Of a stretch of DNA of 64,000 nucleotides, positions 17,469 to 24,913 are shown piece after piece; position 1 is the stretch's first letter, and every line of letters begins with the position of its first letter. Location: the NCBI GenBank assembly GCA_963705545.1, contig CAVPJX010000004.1, forward strand, positions 62,001 through 126,000. The letters are read 5' to 3'. Made by a program: the position numbers and the translations under genes. The DNA comes from DATBLY01 sp963705545 (GTDB lineage Bacteria; Actinomycetota; UBA4738; HRBIN12). The notes below the pieces were generated by a model that saw only the letters and a list, made by a program, of their open reading frames with translations, was not told the DNA's origin and searched no databases.

Positions 17469-17505
17469 GGCGCCCAGCCTCGGCGGTCGGCCGCGAGGCG
17501 TGGTG

Positions 17506-17511
17506 TAGGTT
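17506..17511 (+). promoter_or_regulatory. -10 element of a leaderless promoter for sigM
   Basis: TAGGTT lies 7 nt before the GTG at 17519. No Shine-Dalgarno sequence is present in the 50-nt gap after the preceding gene. Confidence 0.45.
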
Positions 17512-17518
17512 CGAGATC

Positions 17519-18133
17519 GTGACCGAGGCCGACCGCGACGAGGACCTCGTCCGCCGCTACCTGCAGGGAGACATCCCCGCCTTCGGCGTACTCGTCGAGC
17601 GCCATCAGACACGCGTGTACAACGTGGCGCTCCGAGTGCTCGGGAACGCCGAGGACGCGCGGGACGCGACCCAGGACGCGTTCCTCTCCGCGTTGCGCAA
17701 GCTCGATTCGTTCCGCGGAGATGCAGCGTTCACCACGTGGATGCACCGCGTGACGGTGAACGCCTGCTACGACGTCCTGCGTAAGCAGCGCCGTCAACCG
17801 GTCCTTCGTCTCGCGACCGAGGGCGGCGAACCGCTCCCCGAGCTGGGGCCGCCCGAGCCCGATCACGCCGAGTCCGCCGTGGGCACGATCGATGCGGCGC
17901 GGGCCCTGGCCCAGATCCCCGACGAGTACCGGGTCGCCCTCGTGCTCGCCGACGTGCAGGACCTCCCCTACGAGCAGATCGCCCGCGTGCTCGACGTCCC
18001 GGTCGGCACCGTGAAGTCGCGCGTGCACCGCGGCCGCCTCGCCCTCGCCCGGGCGATGGGCCTCGAGGGTGCGCCGACCCGGTACCAGCGGGAACCGAGT
18101 GGGACCGTCGGACCGTCGGAGCCTGAGTCATGA
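17519..18133 (+). CDS. sigM: ECF sigma factor, SigM-like
   Basis: A 204-residue extracytoplasmic-function sigma factor. Region 2 includes DEDLVRRYLQGDIPAFG and AEDARDATQDAFLSALRKL with the promoter-melting helix FRGDAAFTTWMHRVTVNACYD. Region 4 includes IPDEYRVALVLADVQDLPYE and DVPVGTVKSRVHRGR, a helix-turn-helix for the -35 element. The position after murJ and before an anti-sigma factor and trxB/trxA matches mycobacterial sigM (Rv3911). The stop overlaps the anti-sigma start by 4 nt, typical of a coupled pair. Confidence 0.9.
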   Translation: MTEADRDEDLVRRYLQGDIPAFGVLVERHQTRVYNVALRVLGNAEDARDATQDAFLSALRKLDSFRGDAAFTTWMHRVTVNACYDVLRKQRRQPVLRLATEGGEPLPELGPPEPDHAESAVGTIDAARALAQIPDEYRVALVLADVQDLPYEQIARVLDVPVGTVKSRVHRGRLALARAMGLEGAPTRYQREPSGTVGPSEPES

Positions 18134-18873
18134 CGCATCCCGAGGAGCTCCTCGCCGAATACGTCGACGGTTCCCTGTCTCCCGAAGAGCGGGCGGCCGT
18201 CGACGCGCACGTGTCCGGGTGCGACCGATGCCGGCACGAGGTCGCCCTGGCCACCGGAGCACGCAGGGCGCTCGCGGCGGTCGCCGAGGTTCCGGCGCCC
18301 GCCGGGGTTGCCGACCGGGCGATCGCCGAGGCGGCCACCGGCCGCACCGCCGAGAGCTCCGGACCGCCCCGCTGGTACCGGGTCGCCGGGATCGCCGCGG
18401 CGGCGGCGGCCGTCGCGCTGGTGCTGGTCGTGGTCCTGCCGAACCCGAAAGGCGGCAACGAGAAGACCCTGAGCGCCGACACCGCGGCGGGCGCCGCCGA
18501 GGGCGGAGGGGCCCTGGCCCCCACCGTGGCCGCGAGCAGCCTGGAGGTCCGCGACGCGGACTACGACGCCGACGGTCTGGCGGGACTGATCGCGCCGTTC
18601 CAGCGGGGTACCGCGTTGGGCGCCGCGACGGACCAGGGGCGGCTCGGGACCGACGTGGAGACCCGGCGAGCGCTCGAGTGTCTGCACCGGGCAGCGCCCG
18701 ACGCCGCCGGCGACCTCACGCAGCTGATCCAGGCCACGTTCCAAGGGCAGCCTGCCTACTTCGGGATCTTCCTCGAAGGCCCCGGTGCGGGCGAGCCAAC
18801 CGACAAGGCGACCGTCTGGGTCGTCTCGCGCTCGGACTGCGCGATCCTGTCGTTCGCGCAGGCGAAGCTCTAG
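18130..18873 (+). CDS. Membrane anti-sigma factor with zinc-finger motif
   Basis: A 247-residue protein predicted to hold the preceding sigma factor. The N-terminus carries the ZAS motif: HVSGCDRCRHE (HxxxCxxC). One helix follows near residues 82-102 (RVAGIAAAAAAVALVLVVVL), then an extracytoplasmic region with cysteines in ALECLHRAA and SRSDCAIL. Inactivation by proteolysis or thiol oxidation is typical of the family; the neighbouring thioredoxin genes fit a redox link, but that is inference. Confidence 0.85.
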   Translation: MTHPEELLAEYVDGSLSPEERAAVDAHVSGCDRCRHEVALATGARRALAAVAEVPAPAGVADRAIAEAATGRTAESSGPPRWYRVAGIAAAAAAVALVLVVVLPNPKGGNEKTLSADTAAGAAEGGGALAPTVAASSLEVRDADYDADGLAGLIAPFQRGTALGAATDQGRLGTDVETRRALECLHRAAPDAAGDLTQLIQATFQGQPAYFGIFLEGPGAGEPTDKATVWVVSRSDCAILSFAQAKL

Positions 18874-18939
18874 CCCACGGTGCGGAGCGTCCAGCCGGAA
18901 TAGGCGGGCGTTTTGGCCTATGGGAGGATGAGCCACGCC

Positions 18940-19875
18940 ATGACCGAGACGCGCGACGTGCTGATCATCGGGTCGGGGCCTGCCGGGTACACGGCCGCGT
19001 TGTACGCCGCCCGCGCGAACCTCGCGCCCCTGGTCCTGAAGGGCCTCGATGCCGGCGGACAGCTGATGCTCACGACGGACGTCGAGAACTACCCGGGGTT
19101 CGCCGACGGCATCCTCGGCCCGGAGCTGATGGAGCAGATGGAGAAGCAGGCCGAGCGGTTCGGCACTCAGATCCTCCCCGTCCACGTCACGGCGGTCGAT
19201 CTGTCGTCCCGTCCGTTCGGGGTCTGGGCCGGCGATCAAGAGTGGCGCGCCCGGACGGTCATCGTGGCGACCGGGGCCAGCGCGCGCTGGCTGGGGGTCC
19301 CCGGCGAGGAGAAGCTCCGCGGCCGCGGGGTGAGCGCGTGCGCCACGTGCGATGGCTTCTTCTTCCGCGATCGTGAGCTGATCGTGGTCGGAGGCGGCGA
19401 CACCGCCATGGAGGAGGCGACGTTCCTCACGAAGTTCGCCTCGAAGGTCACGGTCGTGCACCGCCGCGACGCGTTCCGCGCCTCCCGGATCATGGCGGAG
19501 CGGACGTTGTCGAACCCGAAGATCGAGGTCGTGTGGAACGCCGTCGTGACCGAGGTTCTCGGTCACGACGCGGTGACCGGCGTGCGGATCCAGGACGTCC
19601 CGAGCGGCGCGACGACCGAGCGTCCGATCGACGGCGTGTTCGTCGCGATCGGGCACACGCCGAACACGGGTCTGTTCGAGGGGCAGCTCGCGATGCAGGA
19701 CGGGTACATCGCCGTGGCGGAGCCGCGCACGCACACGAGCGTGCCCGGGGTGTTCGCTGCCGGCGACGTGACCGACACGATCTACCGGCAGGCGGTGACG
19801 GCAGCCGGGCAGGGATGCAAGGCCGCGATCGACGCGGAGCGCTTCCTCGAGGAGGAGGCGCACGGAGCGACATGA
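18940..19875 (+). CDS. trxB: Thioredoxin reductase
   Basis: A 311-residue FAD/NADPH enzyme that reduces thioredoxin. FAD-binding GSGPAGYTAALYAAR is at the N-terminus, the redox pair is in CATCDGFFF, and the NADPH site is GGGDTAMEEA. The end GVFAAGDVTDTIYRQAVTAA is the conserved FAD motif. The ATG at 18940 was chosen because GGGAGG lies 12 nt upstream and the fold begins at TRDVLIIG; longer starts at 18913 (TTG) and 18928 (ATG) exist. Followed by trxA as in mycobacteria. Confidence 0.94.
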   Translation: MTETRDVLIIGSGPAGYTAALYAARANLAPLVLKGLDAGGQLMLTTDVENYPGFADGILGPELMEQMEKQAERFGTQILPVHVTAVDLSSRPFGVWAGDQEWRARTVIVATGASARWLGVPGEEKLRGRGVSACATCDGFFFRDRELIVVGGGDTAMEEATFLTKFASKVTVVHRRDAFRASRIMAERTLSNPKIEVVWNAVVTEVLGHDAVTGVRIQDVPSGATTERPIDGVFVAIGHTPNTGLFEGQLAMQDGYIAVAEPRTHTSVPGVFAAGDVTDTIYRQAVTAAGQGCKAAIDAERFLEEEAHGAT

Positions 19876-19963
19876 GCCGGGAATCCGCCGGGCCGATACG
19901 GAGTTGAGCGATACGGACCTCGCGCCGACCCGCACGCCGGGTCCACGACCAAGGAGAGCAGAG

Positions 19964-20302
19964 ATGGCCAACATCGGGAACGTGAACGACGAGGACTTCG
20001 GATCGAACGTGTTGAGCTCCGAGACGCCGGTGCTCGTCGACTTCTGGGCGGAGTGGTGCGTCCCGTGCCACATGGTCTCACCCGTCGTCGAGGAGATCGC
20101 CCAGGAGAAGGGCGACGACCTGAAGGTCGCGAAGCTCAACATCGACGAGAACCCCGAGATGACGCGGCGGTTCGGCGTGATGAGCATCCCCTCGCTGATC
20201 CTGTTCAAGGGTGGCGAGGAGGTCGCGCGCGTGGTGGGCGCCAAGCCGAAGGACGCGATCCTCCGCGACCTCGACCCGCACCTCGTCAAGGGCGCGGTCT
20301 GA
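19964..20302 (+). CDS. trxA: Thioredoxin
   Basis: A 112-residue cytosolic disulfide reductant recycled by the adjacent trxB. The active site is WCVPC, with valine where most thioredoxins have glycine, which may shift its redox potential. The cis-proline loop is SIPSLILF. The ATG at 19964 has AAGGAGAG at 19951-19958 in front; the open frame extends upstream without other support. Confidence 0.93.
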   Translation: MANIGNVNDEDFGSNVLSSETPVLVDFWAEWCVPCHMVSPVVEEIAQEKGDDLKVAKLNIDENPEMTRRFGVMSIPSLILFKGGEEVARVVGAKPKDAILRDLDPHLVKGAV

Positions 20303-20345
20303 CCGAGCGTCCGCACGGTCTGGGCATCGCCCGGGCCGTACACGG

Positions 20346-20374
20346 TTGCCGCGTCCGGAGCCACGGCCCAGACT
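20346..20374 (+). promoter_or_regulatory. Putative promoter of cwlM
   Basis: TTGCCG (20346-20351) and CAGACT (20369-20374) are separated by 17 nt. The -10 ends 6 nt before the GTG at 20381, so the transcript would be leaderless. Confidence 0.45.
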
Positions 20375-20380
20375 GAGGCG

Positions 20381-21376
20381 GTGCGTGCCTTCCTCATCGG
20401 GGACGAGGGCCCCGAGATCCACGACATCCAGCAACGGCTCCTGGCGCTCGGCTTCCCGATCGGATCGTCCGAGCTCGAGGGACGCTTCGGCGAGGCCACC
20501 GCGGGCGCGGTCCGGGCGTTCCAGGAGGCCCGCCACCTGCGCGTGGACGGTGTCGTCGGCCCCGACACCTGGGGACAGCTGGTCGAGGCGAGCTACCGAC
20601 TCGGCGATCGCGTCCTGTACCTCCGGGTCCCGCTGTTCCGCGGCGACGACGTCCGAGACCTGCAACGCATGCTGAACGCGTTGGGCTTCGACGCGGGGCG
20701 GGAGGACGGGATGTTCGGCGTCCGGACCGATCGTGCGATCCGGGACTTCCAGGACAACACGGGGGACGCCGCCGACGGGATCGCGGGGCCTTCGACGGTC
20801 CGCGCGCTCCAGCGGATGCGTCCGTCCGAGTCCGGACCGGGACGAGAGATGGTCCGCGAACGTGAGGAGCTGCGATCGCACCGCGCCTCGATCGAGGGGC
20901 GCGTGATCGCGATCGATCCCGGACCGCGGCCCGACGGGGTCATCGAGGCCGCGATCCTCACGAGGGTGATCGACCGGCTCTCGGCGATCGGCGCCAAGGC
21001 GATCGCGCTCGGGGGCGAGGCCGGCGCGACGGATCCCTCTCGGAGCGCCGCGGCCGCGAACGAGGTCGACGCCTCCCTCTGCATCGCGTTCGTCGCCGGT
21101 CCTGAAGTGGACGCCGGACCCATCTGCTCGTACTTCGGCAGCGCGCGCACGCACTCCCCGGCCGGCATGCTCCTCGCTCGTCTCATCGTCGAGGAGTTGG
21201 AGGCCGCGATCGGACTTCCCGGACGGGTCCGTCCGCTGTCGGGGACGTTGCTACGCGAGACGCGGATGCCGGCCGTCCAGGTCGAGCTCTCGACGGCGCA
21301 CGCGGCCGATCCGAGCTTCACCGACCGGCTGGCCGACGCGGTCGTGGACGGCGTGCGTCGCTTCTGCTCCGATTGA
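20381..21376 (+). CDS. cwlM: CwlM-like protein: two peptidoglycan-binding domains plus degenerate amidase
   Basis: A 331-residue protein. Residues 1-60 and 75-145 are PG_binding_1 repeats (VRAFQEARHLRVDGVVGPDT and IRDFQDNTGDAADGIAGPST). The rest is an N-acetylmuramoyl-alanine amidase (Amidase_3) fold starting RVIAIDPGPRPDG. Where active amidases have DPGHGG with a zinc histidine, this one has DPGPRP, and the zinc glutamate loop is also unclear; VQVELSTAHA near the end keeps the fold. No signal peptide is seen. Mycobacterial CwlM, in the same place, is a cytoplasmic regulator of MurA rather than a hydrolase, and this protein fits that role. Confidence 0.83.
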   Translation: MRAFLIGDEGPEIHDIQQRLLALGFPIGSSELEGRFGEATAGAVRAFQEARHLRVDGVVGPDTWGQLVEASYRLGDRVLYLRVPLFRGDDVRDLQRMLNALGFDAGREDGMFGVRTDRAIRDFQDNTGDAADGIAGPSTVRALQRMRPSESGPGREMVREREELRSHRASIEGRVIAIDPGPRPDGVIEAAILTRVIDRLSAIGAKAIALGGEAGATDPSRSAAAANEVDASLCIAFVAGPEVDAGPICSYFGSARTHSPAGMLLARLIVEELEAAIGLPGRVRPLSGTLLRETRMPAVQVELSTAHAADPSFTDRLADAVVDGVRRFCSD

Positions 21377-21408
21377 CCACGGCCGATCCGGGTCGGGATC
21401 CGCCGGGA

Positions 21409-21525
21409 TCAGGGCCGGCGTCGGGCGAAGACCGAGAGCACGACCCCGAGCAGCGCTCCCAGGATCACGGCCTTCAGCGCACGCCGAGACTCGTCGCGGG
21501 CGGGTCCCGCGGCCGGCTCGTCCAT
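21409..21525 (-). CDS. Tiny one-helix membrane protein
   Basis: A 38-residue frame, MDEPAAGPARDESRRALKAV followed by ILGALLGVVLSVFARRRP. A charged N-terminus, one helix and a basic end give an ordinary small membrane-protein topology (N-terminus outside or inside not clear). It fills the gap between cwlM and the aminotransferase on the opposite strand. No family is recognised; coding is supported only by the clean hydrophobic helix with flanking positive charges. Confidence 0.4.
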   Translation of the reverse strand: MDEPAAGPARDESRRALKAVILGALLGVVLSVFARRRP

Positions 21526-21711
21526 CCGTCCATCCTACGCGCATCACGATGCCGGTCGTCGATCGAGTCACTCACACTCCTTGCAGCCCAGATATCCTCG
21601 GCCGCCTGGCCCAGGTCGGCGGACGGCGCCGGCCCCCCGCAGATCCATCCGCGGACGCGACCCGGTTCAGCGGTCGCCGGGAGCGTCGATGCTATCCTCG
21701 GGGACCTTCCC

Positions 21712-22938
21712 ATGGCCGAGTTCTCGATCGATCGCTTCGTCGACCGCTACGCCGCACGCACGGCGGGGATGTCGGCGTCCGAGGTTCGGGCGCTCTTCGC
21801 GGTCGCGTCTCGGCCCGAGGTCGTCTCGCTCGCCGGGGGCATGCCGTACGTCCAGGCGATCCCACCTCGAGACGTCATCGACGTGGTCGCCGAGGCGTTC
21901 GCCGAGTACGGCTCCTCGCCGCTGCAGTACGGCGGGGGGCAGGGTCATCTCGCCCTGCGCGAACGGCTCGTGGACCTGATGGCCGAGGAGGACCTCGTCG
22001 CCGACGCGGACGACCTCGTGGTCACGACCGGAGCGCAACAGGCCCTCGACCTGATCGGCAAGATCTTCATCGATCCCGGCGATCGCGTCGTGGTGGAGGC
22101 GCCGGCCTACGTCGGGGCGCTGACGGCGTTCGGCGCGTACCAGCCGAGCTTCCTGCCGATCGACCTCGACGACGACGGCATGATCGTGGACCAGCTCGAG
22201 GACGCCCTGGTCCACGGCGAGCGCCCGAAGTTCGTCTACACCGTCCCGAACTTCGGCAACCCCGCCGGGGTGACGATGTCCGGCCCGCGCCGCGAACGTC
22301 TGGTCGCGCTCTGTCGCGGGTCGGGCGTCCCGATCATCGAGGACAACCCGTACGGGATGCTGCGGTTCGAGGGTGCGTCGCTGCCGACGCTCCGCTCGCT
22401 CGACCCGCACAACGTGATCTATCTCGGCACGGTGTCCAAGGTCTTCTCGCCCGGCGTGCGCGTCGGCTGGGCACTCGCTGAGCCGAGCGTGATCCAGCGC
22501 CTCGTCCTCGCGAAGGAGGCCGCGGATCTGTGCGGCTCGTCGTTCAACATGCTGGTGACCGAGCGCTACCTGAGCGGCGACCGCTGGCGGACGAACCTCA
22601 CATCCCTCGTGGATCGCTACCGCCTGCGCCGCGACGTGATGGTGGAGGCGTTGCGAGAACACTTCCCGTCGAACGCGCGTTGGACCCATCCCGACGGCGG
22701 CTTCTACGTCTGGGCCACCCTTCCCGGATGGGTTGACACGCAAGCGATGTTGGCCGCCGCAGTGGAGCGGCTCGTGGCCTACGTCCCCGGCACGGCCTTC
22801 TACCCGGACGGACGCGGTCGCAACCAGATGCGCCTGGCCTTCTGCTACCCGACCGAGGACAGGATCCGGGAGGGCATCGCCCGCCTCGGAGCCCTGCTTT
22901 CGGACGAGGAGCAGCTCTACCGATCGCTGCACCCATGA
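21712..22938 (+). CDS. PLP-dependent aminotransferase (LysN/MocR-domain type, class I fold)
   Basis: A 408-residue fold-type I aminotransferase. The PLP lysine is in TVSKVFSPGVRVGW. Other landmarks are VVTTGAQQALDLIGKIFIDP, PNFGNPAGV, IIEDNPYGML and the carboxylate-binding arginine in NQMRLAFCYP. The pattern is that of 2-aminoadipate/aromatic or branched aminotransferases related to LysN; the amino acid cannot be named. The ATG at 21712 begins MAEFSIDRF. The gene overlaps ddl by 4 nt, so it may supply or scavenge D-Ala-related amino acids, which is inference. It is not part of the standard mycobacterial order here. Confidence 0.85.
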   Translation: MAEFSIDRFVDRYAARTAGMSASEVRALFAVASRPEVVSLAGGMPYVQAIPPRDVIDVVAEAFAEYGSSPLQYGGGQGHLALRERLVDLMAEEDLVADADDLVVTTGAQQALDLIGKIFIDPGDRVVVEAPAYVGALTAFGAYQPSFLPIDLDDDGMIVDQLEDALVHGERPKFVYTVPNFGNPAGVTMSGPRRERLVALCRGSGVPIIEDNPYGMLRFEGASLPTLRSLDPHNVIYLGTVSKVFSPGVRVGWALAEPSVIQRLVLAKEAADLCGSSFNMLVTERYLSGDRWRTNLTSLVDRYRLRRDVMVEALREHFPSNARWTHPDGGFYVWATLPGWVDTQAMLAAAVERLVAYVPGTAFYPDGRGRNQMRLAFCYPTEDRIREGIARLGALLSDEEQLYRSLHP

Positions 22939-23873
22939 GGATCGCGGTCCTCGCCGGCGGACGGACCCCCGAACGCGACGTCTCGATCCGCTCGGGCCAC
23001 CGGGTCATGGCGGCGCTCTCCGAGCGCGGACACGACGCGGCGCTCCTCGATCCCGCCGAGCTCTCGCTAGCAGAAGCGCTGCAGGAGTCCCGCCCGGATC
23101 TCTGTTACCTCACGCTCCACGGCAAGGAGGGAGAGGACGGCACGATCCAACGCCTCCTCGACCTGCTGGGCATCGCGTACACGGGCACCGCGCCCTTCGA
23201 CTGCGAGGTCGCGTTCGACAAGGTCCTCGCGAAGGACGCCCTGGCGCGCGCCGGCGTGCGGACACCATCGTGGACGGTGGTCGAGGGATGGGCGCTGCGG
23301 GACCTGGGCGCCGGGGCCGCGCTCGGGCGCGTGGCCGACCGGGTCGGGATGCCCTGCGTCGTGAAGCCCTCTCGGTCGGGGTCGGCACTCGGGATGAGCT
23401 TCGTCGAGCGAGAGGCCGATCTGGCCGCCGCGGTGATGGCGGCGCTTTCCTTCGCGGGAGCCGCGATCGTGGAGGCCAAGGTCGAGGGTTCGGAGGTGGC
23501 CGCGGGGTTCGTCGGCGACCCGCCGGAGGCGCTCCCCTTGGTCGAGATCGTGCCGAAGGGCGGCTTGTACGACTACGCGGCCCGCTACACGGCCGGCGCC
23601 ACCGAGTACTTCGCTCCCGCCCGGCTCGACGACGACACGTCGCACGCCGTCACCGACCTGGCGCTCGCCGCCCTGACGGCCCTGCACCTGCGCGACGTGA
23701 CCCGCGTCGACACGATCGTCGATCGTGATGGGGTCCCGTGGATCCTCGAGGTCAACGTCGCGCCGGGCATGACCGACACGAGCCTGTTGCCGATGGCCGC
23801 GCAGGTATCCGGGTGGTCGATGGCCGACCTCTGCGATCGCGTCGTGCAGGCGGCCGCGCGACGGATCGCCTGA
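22935..23873 (+). CDS. ddl: D-alanine--D-alanine ligase family ATP-grasp enzyme
   Basis: A 312-residue ATP-grasp ligase. Recognised segments are VLAGGRTPERDVSIRSG, LHGKEGEDGTIQRLLDLLGI, YTGTAPFDCEVAFDKVLAKD, VVKPSRSGSALGM and WILEVNVAPGMTDTSLLPMA, all matching Ddl. It would make D-Ala-D-Ala for peptidoglycan. EVNVAPG replaces the common EVNTLPG, and the omega-loop is KGGLYDYAARYT, where tyrosine is typical of D-Ala specificity. It is coupled to the aminotransferase. Confidence 0.87.
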   Translation: MRIAVLAGGRTPERDVSIRSGHRVMAALSERGHDAALLDPAELSLAEALQESRPDLCYLTLHGKEGEDGTIQRLLDLLGIAYTGTAPFDCEVAFDKVLAKDALARAGVRTPSWTVVEGWALRDLGAGAALGRVADRVGMPCVVKPSRSGSALGMSFVEREADLAAAVMAALSFAGAAIVEAKVEGSEVAAGFVGDPPEALPLVEIVPKGGLYDYAARYTAGATEYFAPARLDDDTSHAVTDLALAALTALHLRDVTRVDTIVDRDGVPWILEVNVAPGMTDTSLLPMAAQVSGWSMADLCDRVVQAAARRIA

Positions 23874-23929
23874 CGCTCCTTGCGCTACACCACTTCCGAA
23901 CGCCACCGCGCGAGCTGGGAGACGAGAAC

Positions 23930-23974
23930 CCGCCTCGATCCGACCTAGTCTGAGCCAGACTAATGTCGAGGCGG
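23930..23974. terminator. Nested perfect inverted repeat between convergent ddl and parB
   Basis: Outer arms CCGCCTCGA (23930-23938) and TCGAGGCGG (23966-23974) enclose inner arms TAGTCTG (23946-23952) and CAGACTA (23956-23962) around AGC. Both pairs are perfect. The site between two converging genes fits a bidirectional terminator, though there is no T tract. A related hairpin with CTAGTC and CAGACTA lies between another convergent pair at 60576-60594. Confidence 0.55.
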
Positions 23975-24016
23975 AGCCCCGGCCGTCCAGCTGCCGCGGT
24001 CGCCGGCGGTGCTCGG

Positions 24017-24913
24017 TCAGTCGGGCGCGAGGCCCGGCCCCGAACCGACGATCTCGGAGACGATCCGCTCGAGGTCGTCGGCCGACCCGAACTCGATGAT
24101 GACGCGACCTCGCTTCTTCCCCATCTGGATCTGTACCCGCGTGGCGAGCTGCTCGGACAGGATCTCCTCCACCTCGGCCATCGAGGTGTCCGGGGTGGTG
24201 AGCTCCTCCGAGTCGGGCGGCACGGTCTCCGGCCGACCTTCCGGCGGGCCCTCGACGAACCGCCGCACGAGCTCTTCGACCTCCCGGACGGAGAGGTCCT
24301 CGGCGGCGGTCCGGACCGCGAGCGCGTTCTGCGCGTCGGCATCGCCCAGAGCTAGGAGCGCGCGGGCATGACCCGCCTGGATCCGGCCGTCGGTCAGGAG
24401 CTGCTGGGTGTCGATCGGCAGCTGGAGCAGTCGGATCGTGTTCGCGATGTGCGAGCGCGAGACGCCTACCCGATCGGCGAGCTCCTCCTGCTTCAGGCCG
24501 AGCTCCTCGAGGAGCTGCCGGAACGCCTCCGCGAGCTCGATCGGCCCTAGGTCCTGGCGATGGATGTTCTCGATCAGGGCCTCGCGCAAGGTGTCGGAGT
24601 CGTCGGTGTCCCGAACGACGACCGGGATCGTCGCGAGGCCGGCCATCCGGGCGGCGCGCAGGCGCCGTTCGCCGGCGATCAACTCGTACCCGGCGTCGGC
24701 GCGTCGCACGACGATCGGCTGCAGGATCCCGACCTCACGGATCGAGGCAGCGAGCGCGGCGATCGTCTCGTCGTCGAAGTTGGTCCGCGGCTGCTTCGGG
24801 TTCGGGGCGACGGCGCCGACGGGGACCTCCAGCAAGCCCGTCGCGTCGCCGGACTCCGGCGCTCCCGGGATCAGCGCCGACAGCCCCCGTCCCAATCCTC
24901 CCCGCTTCGACAT
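24017..24913 (-). CDS. parB: Chromosome-partitioning protein ParB
   Basis: A 298-residue CTPase that loads at parS and spreads. The N-terminal KRGGLGRGLSALIPG, box I PNPKQPRTNFDD and box II ELIAGERRLRAARMAGL with ALIENIHRQDLGPIE are all present, followed by the HTH QEELADRVGVSRSHIANTIR. The last ~50 residues (RVQIQMGKKRGRVIIEF) form the dimer domain. The ATG at 24913 overlaps the parA stop (TGATG). The parS target lies 2.1 kb away in rsmG. Confidence 0.95.
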   Translation of the reverse strand: MSKRGGLGRGLSALIPGAPESGDATGLLEVPVGAVAPNPKQPRTNFDDETIAALAASIREVGILQPIVVRRADAGYELIAGERRLRAARMAGLATIPVVVRDTDDSDTLREALIENIHRQDLGPIELAEAFRQLLEELGLKQEELADRVGVSRSHIANTIRLLQLPIDTQQLLTDGRIQAGHARALLALGDADAQNALAVRTAAEDLSVREVEELVRRFVEGPPEGRPETVPPDSEELTTPDTSMAEVEEILSEQLATRVQIQMGKKRGRVIIEFGSADDLERIVSEIVGSGPGLAPD

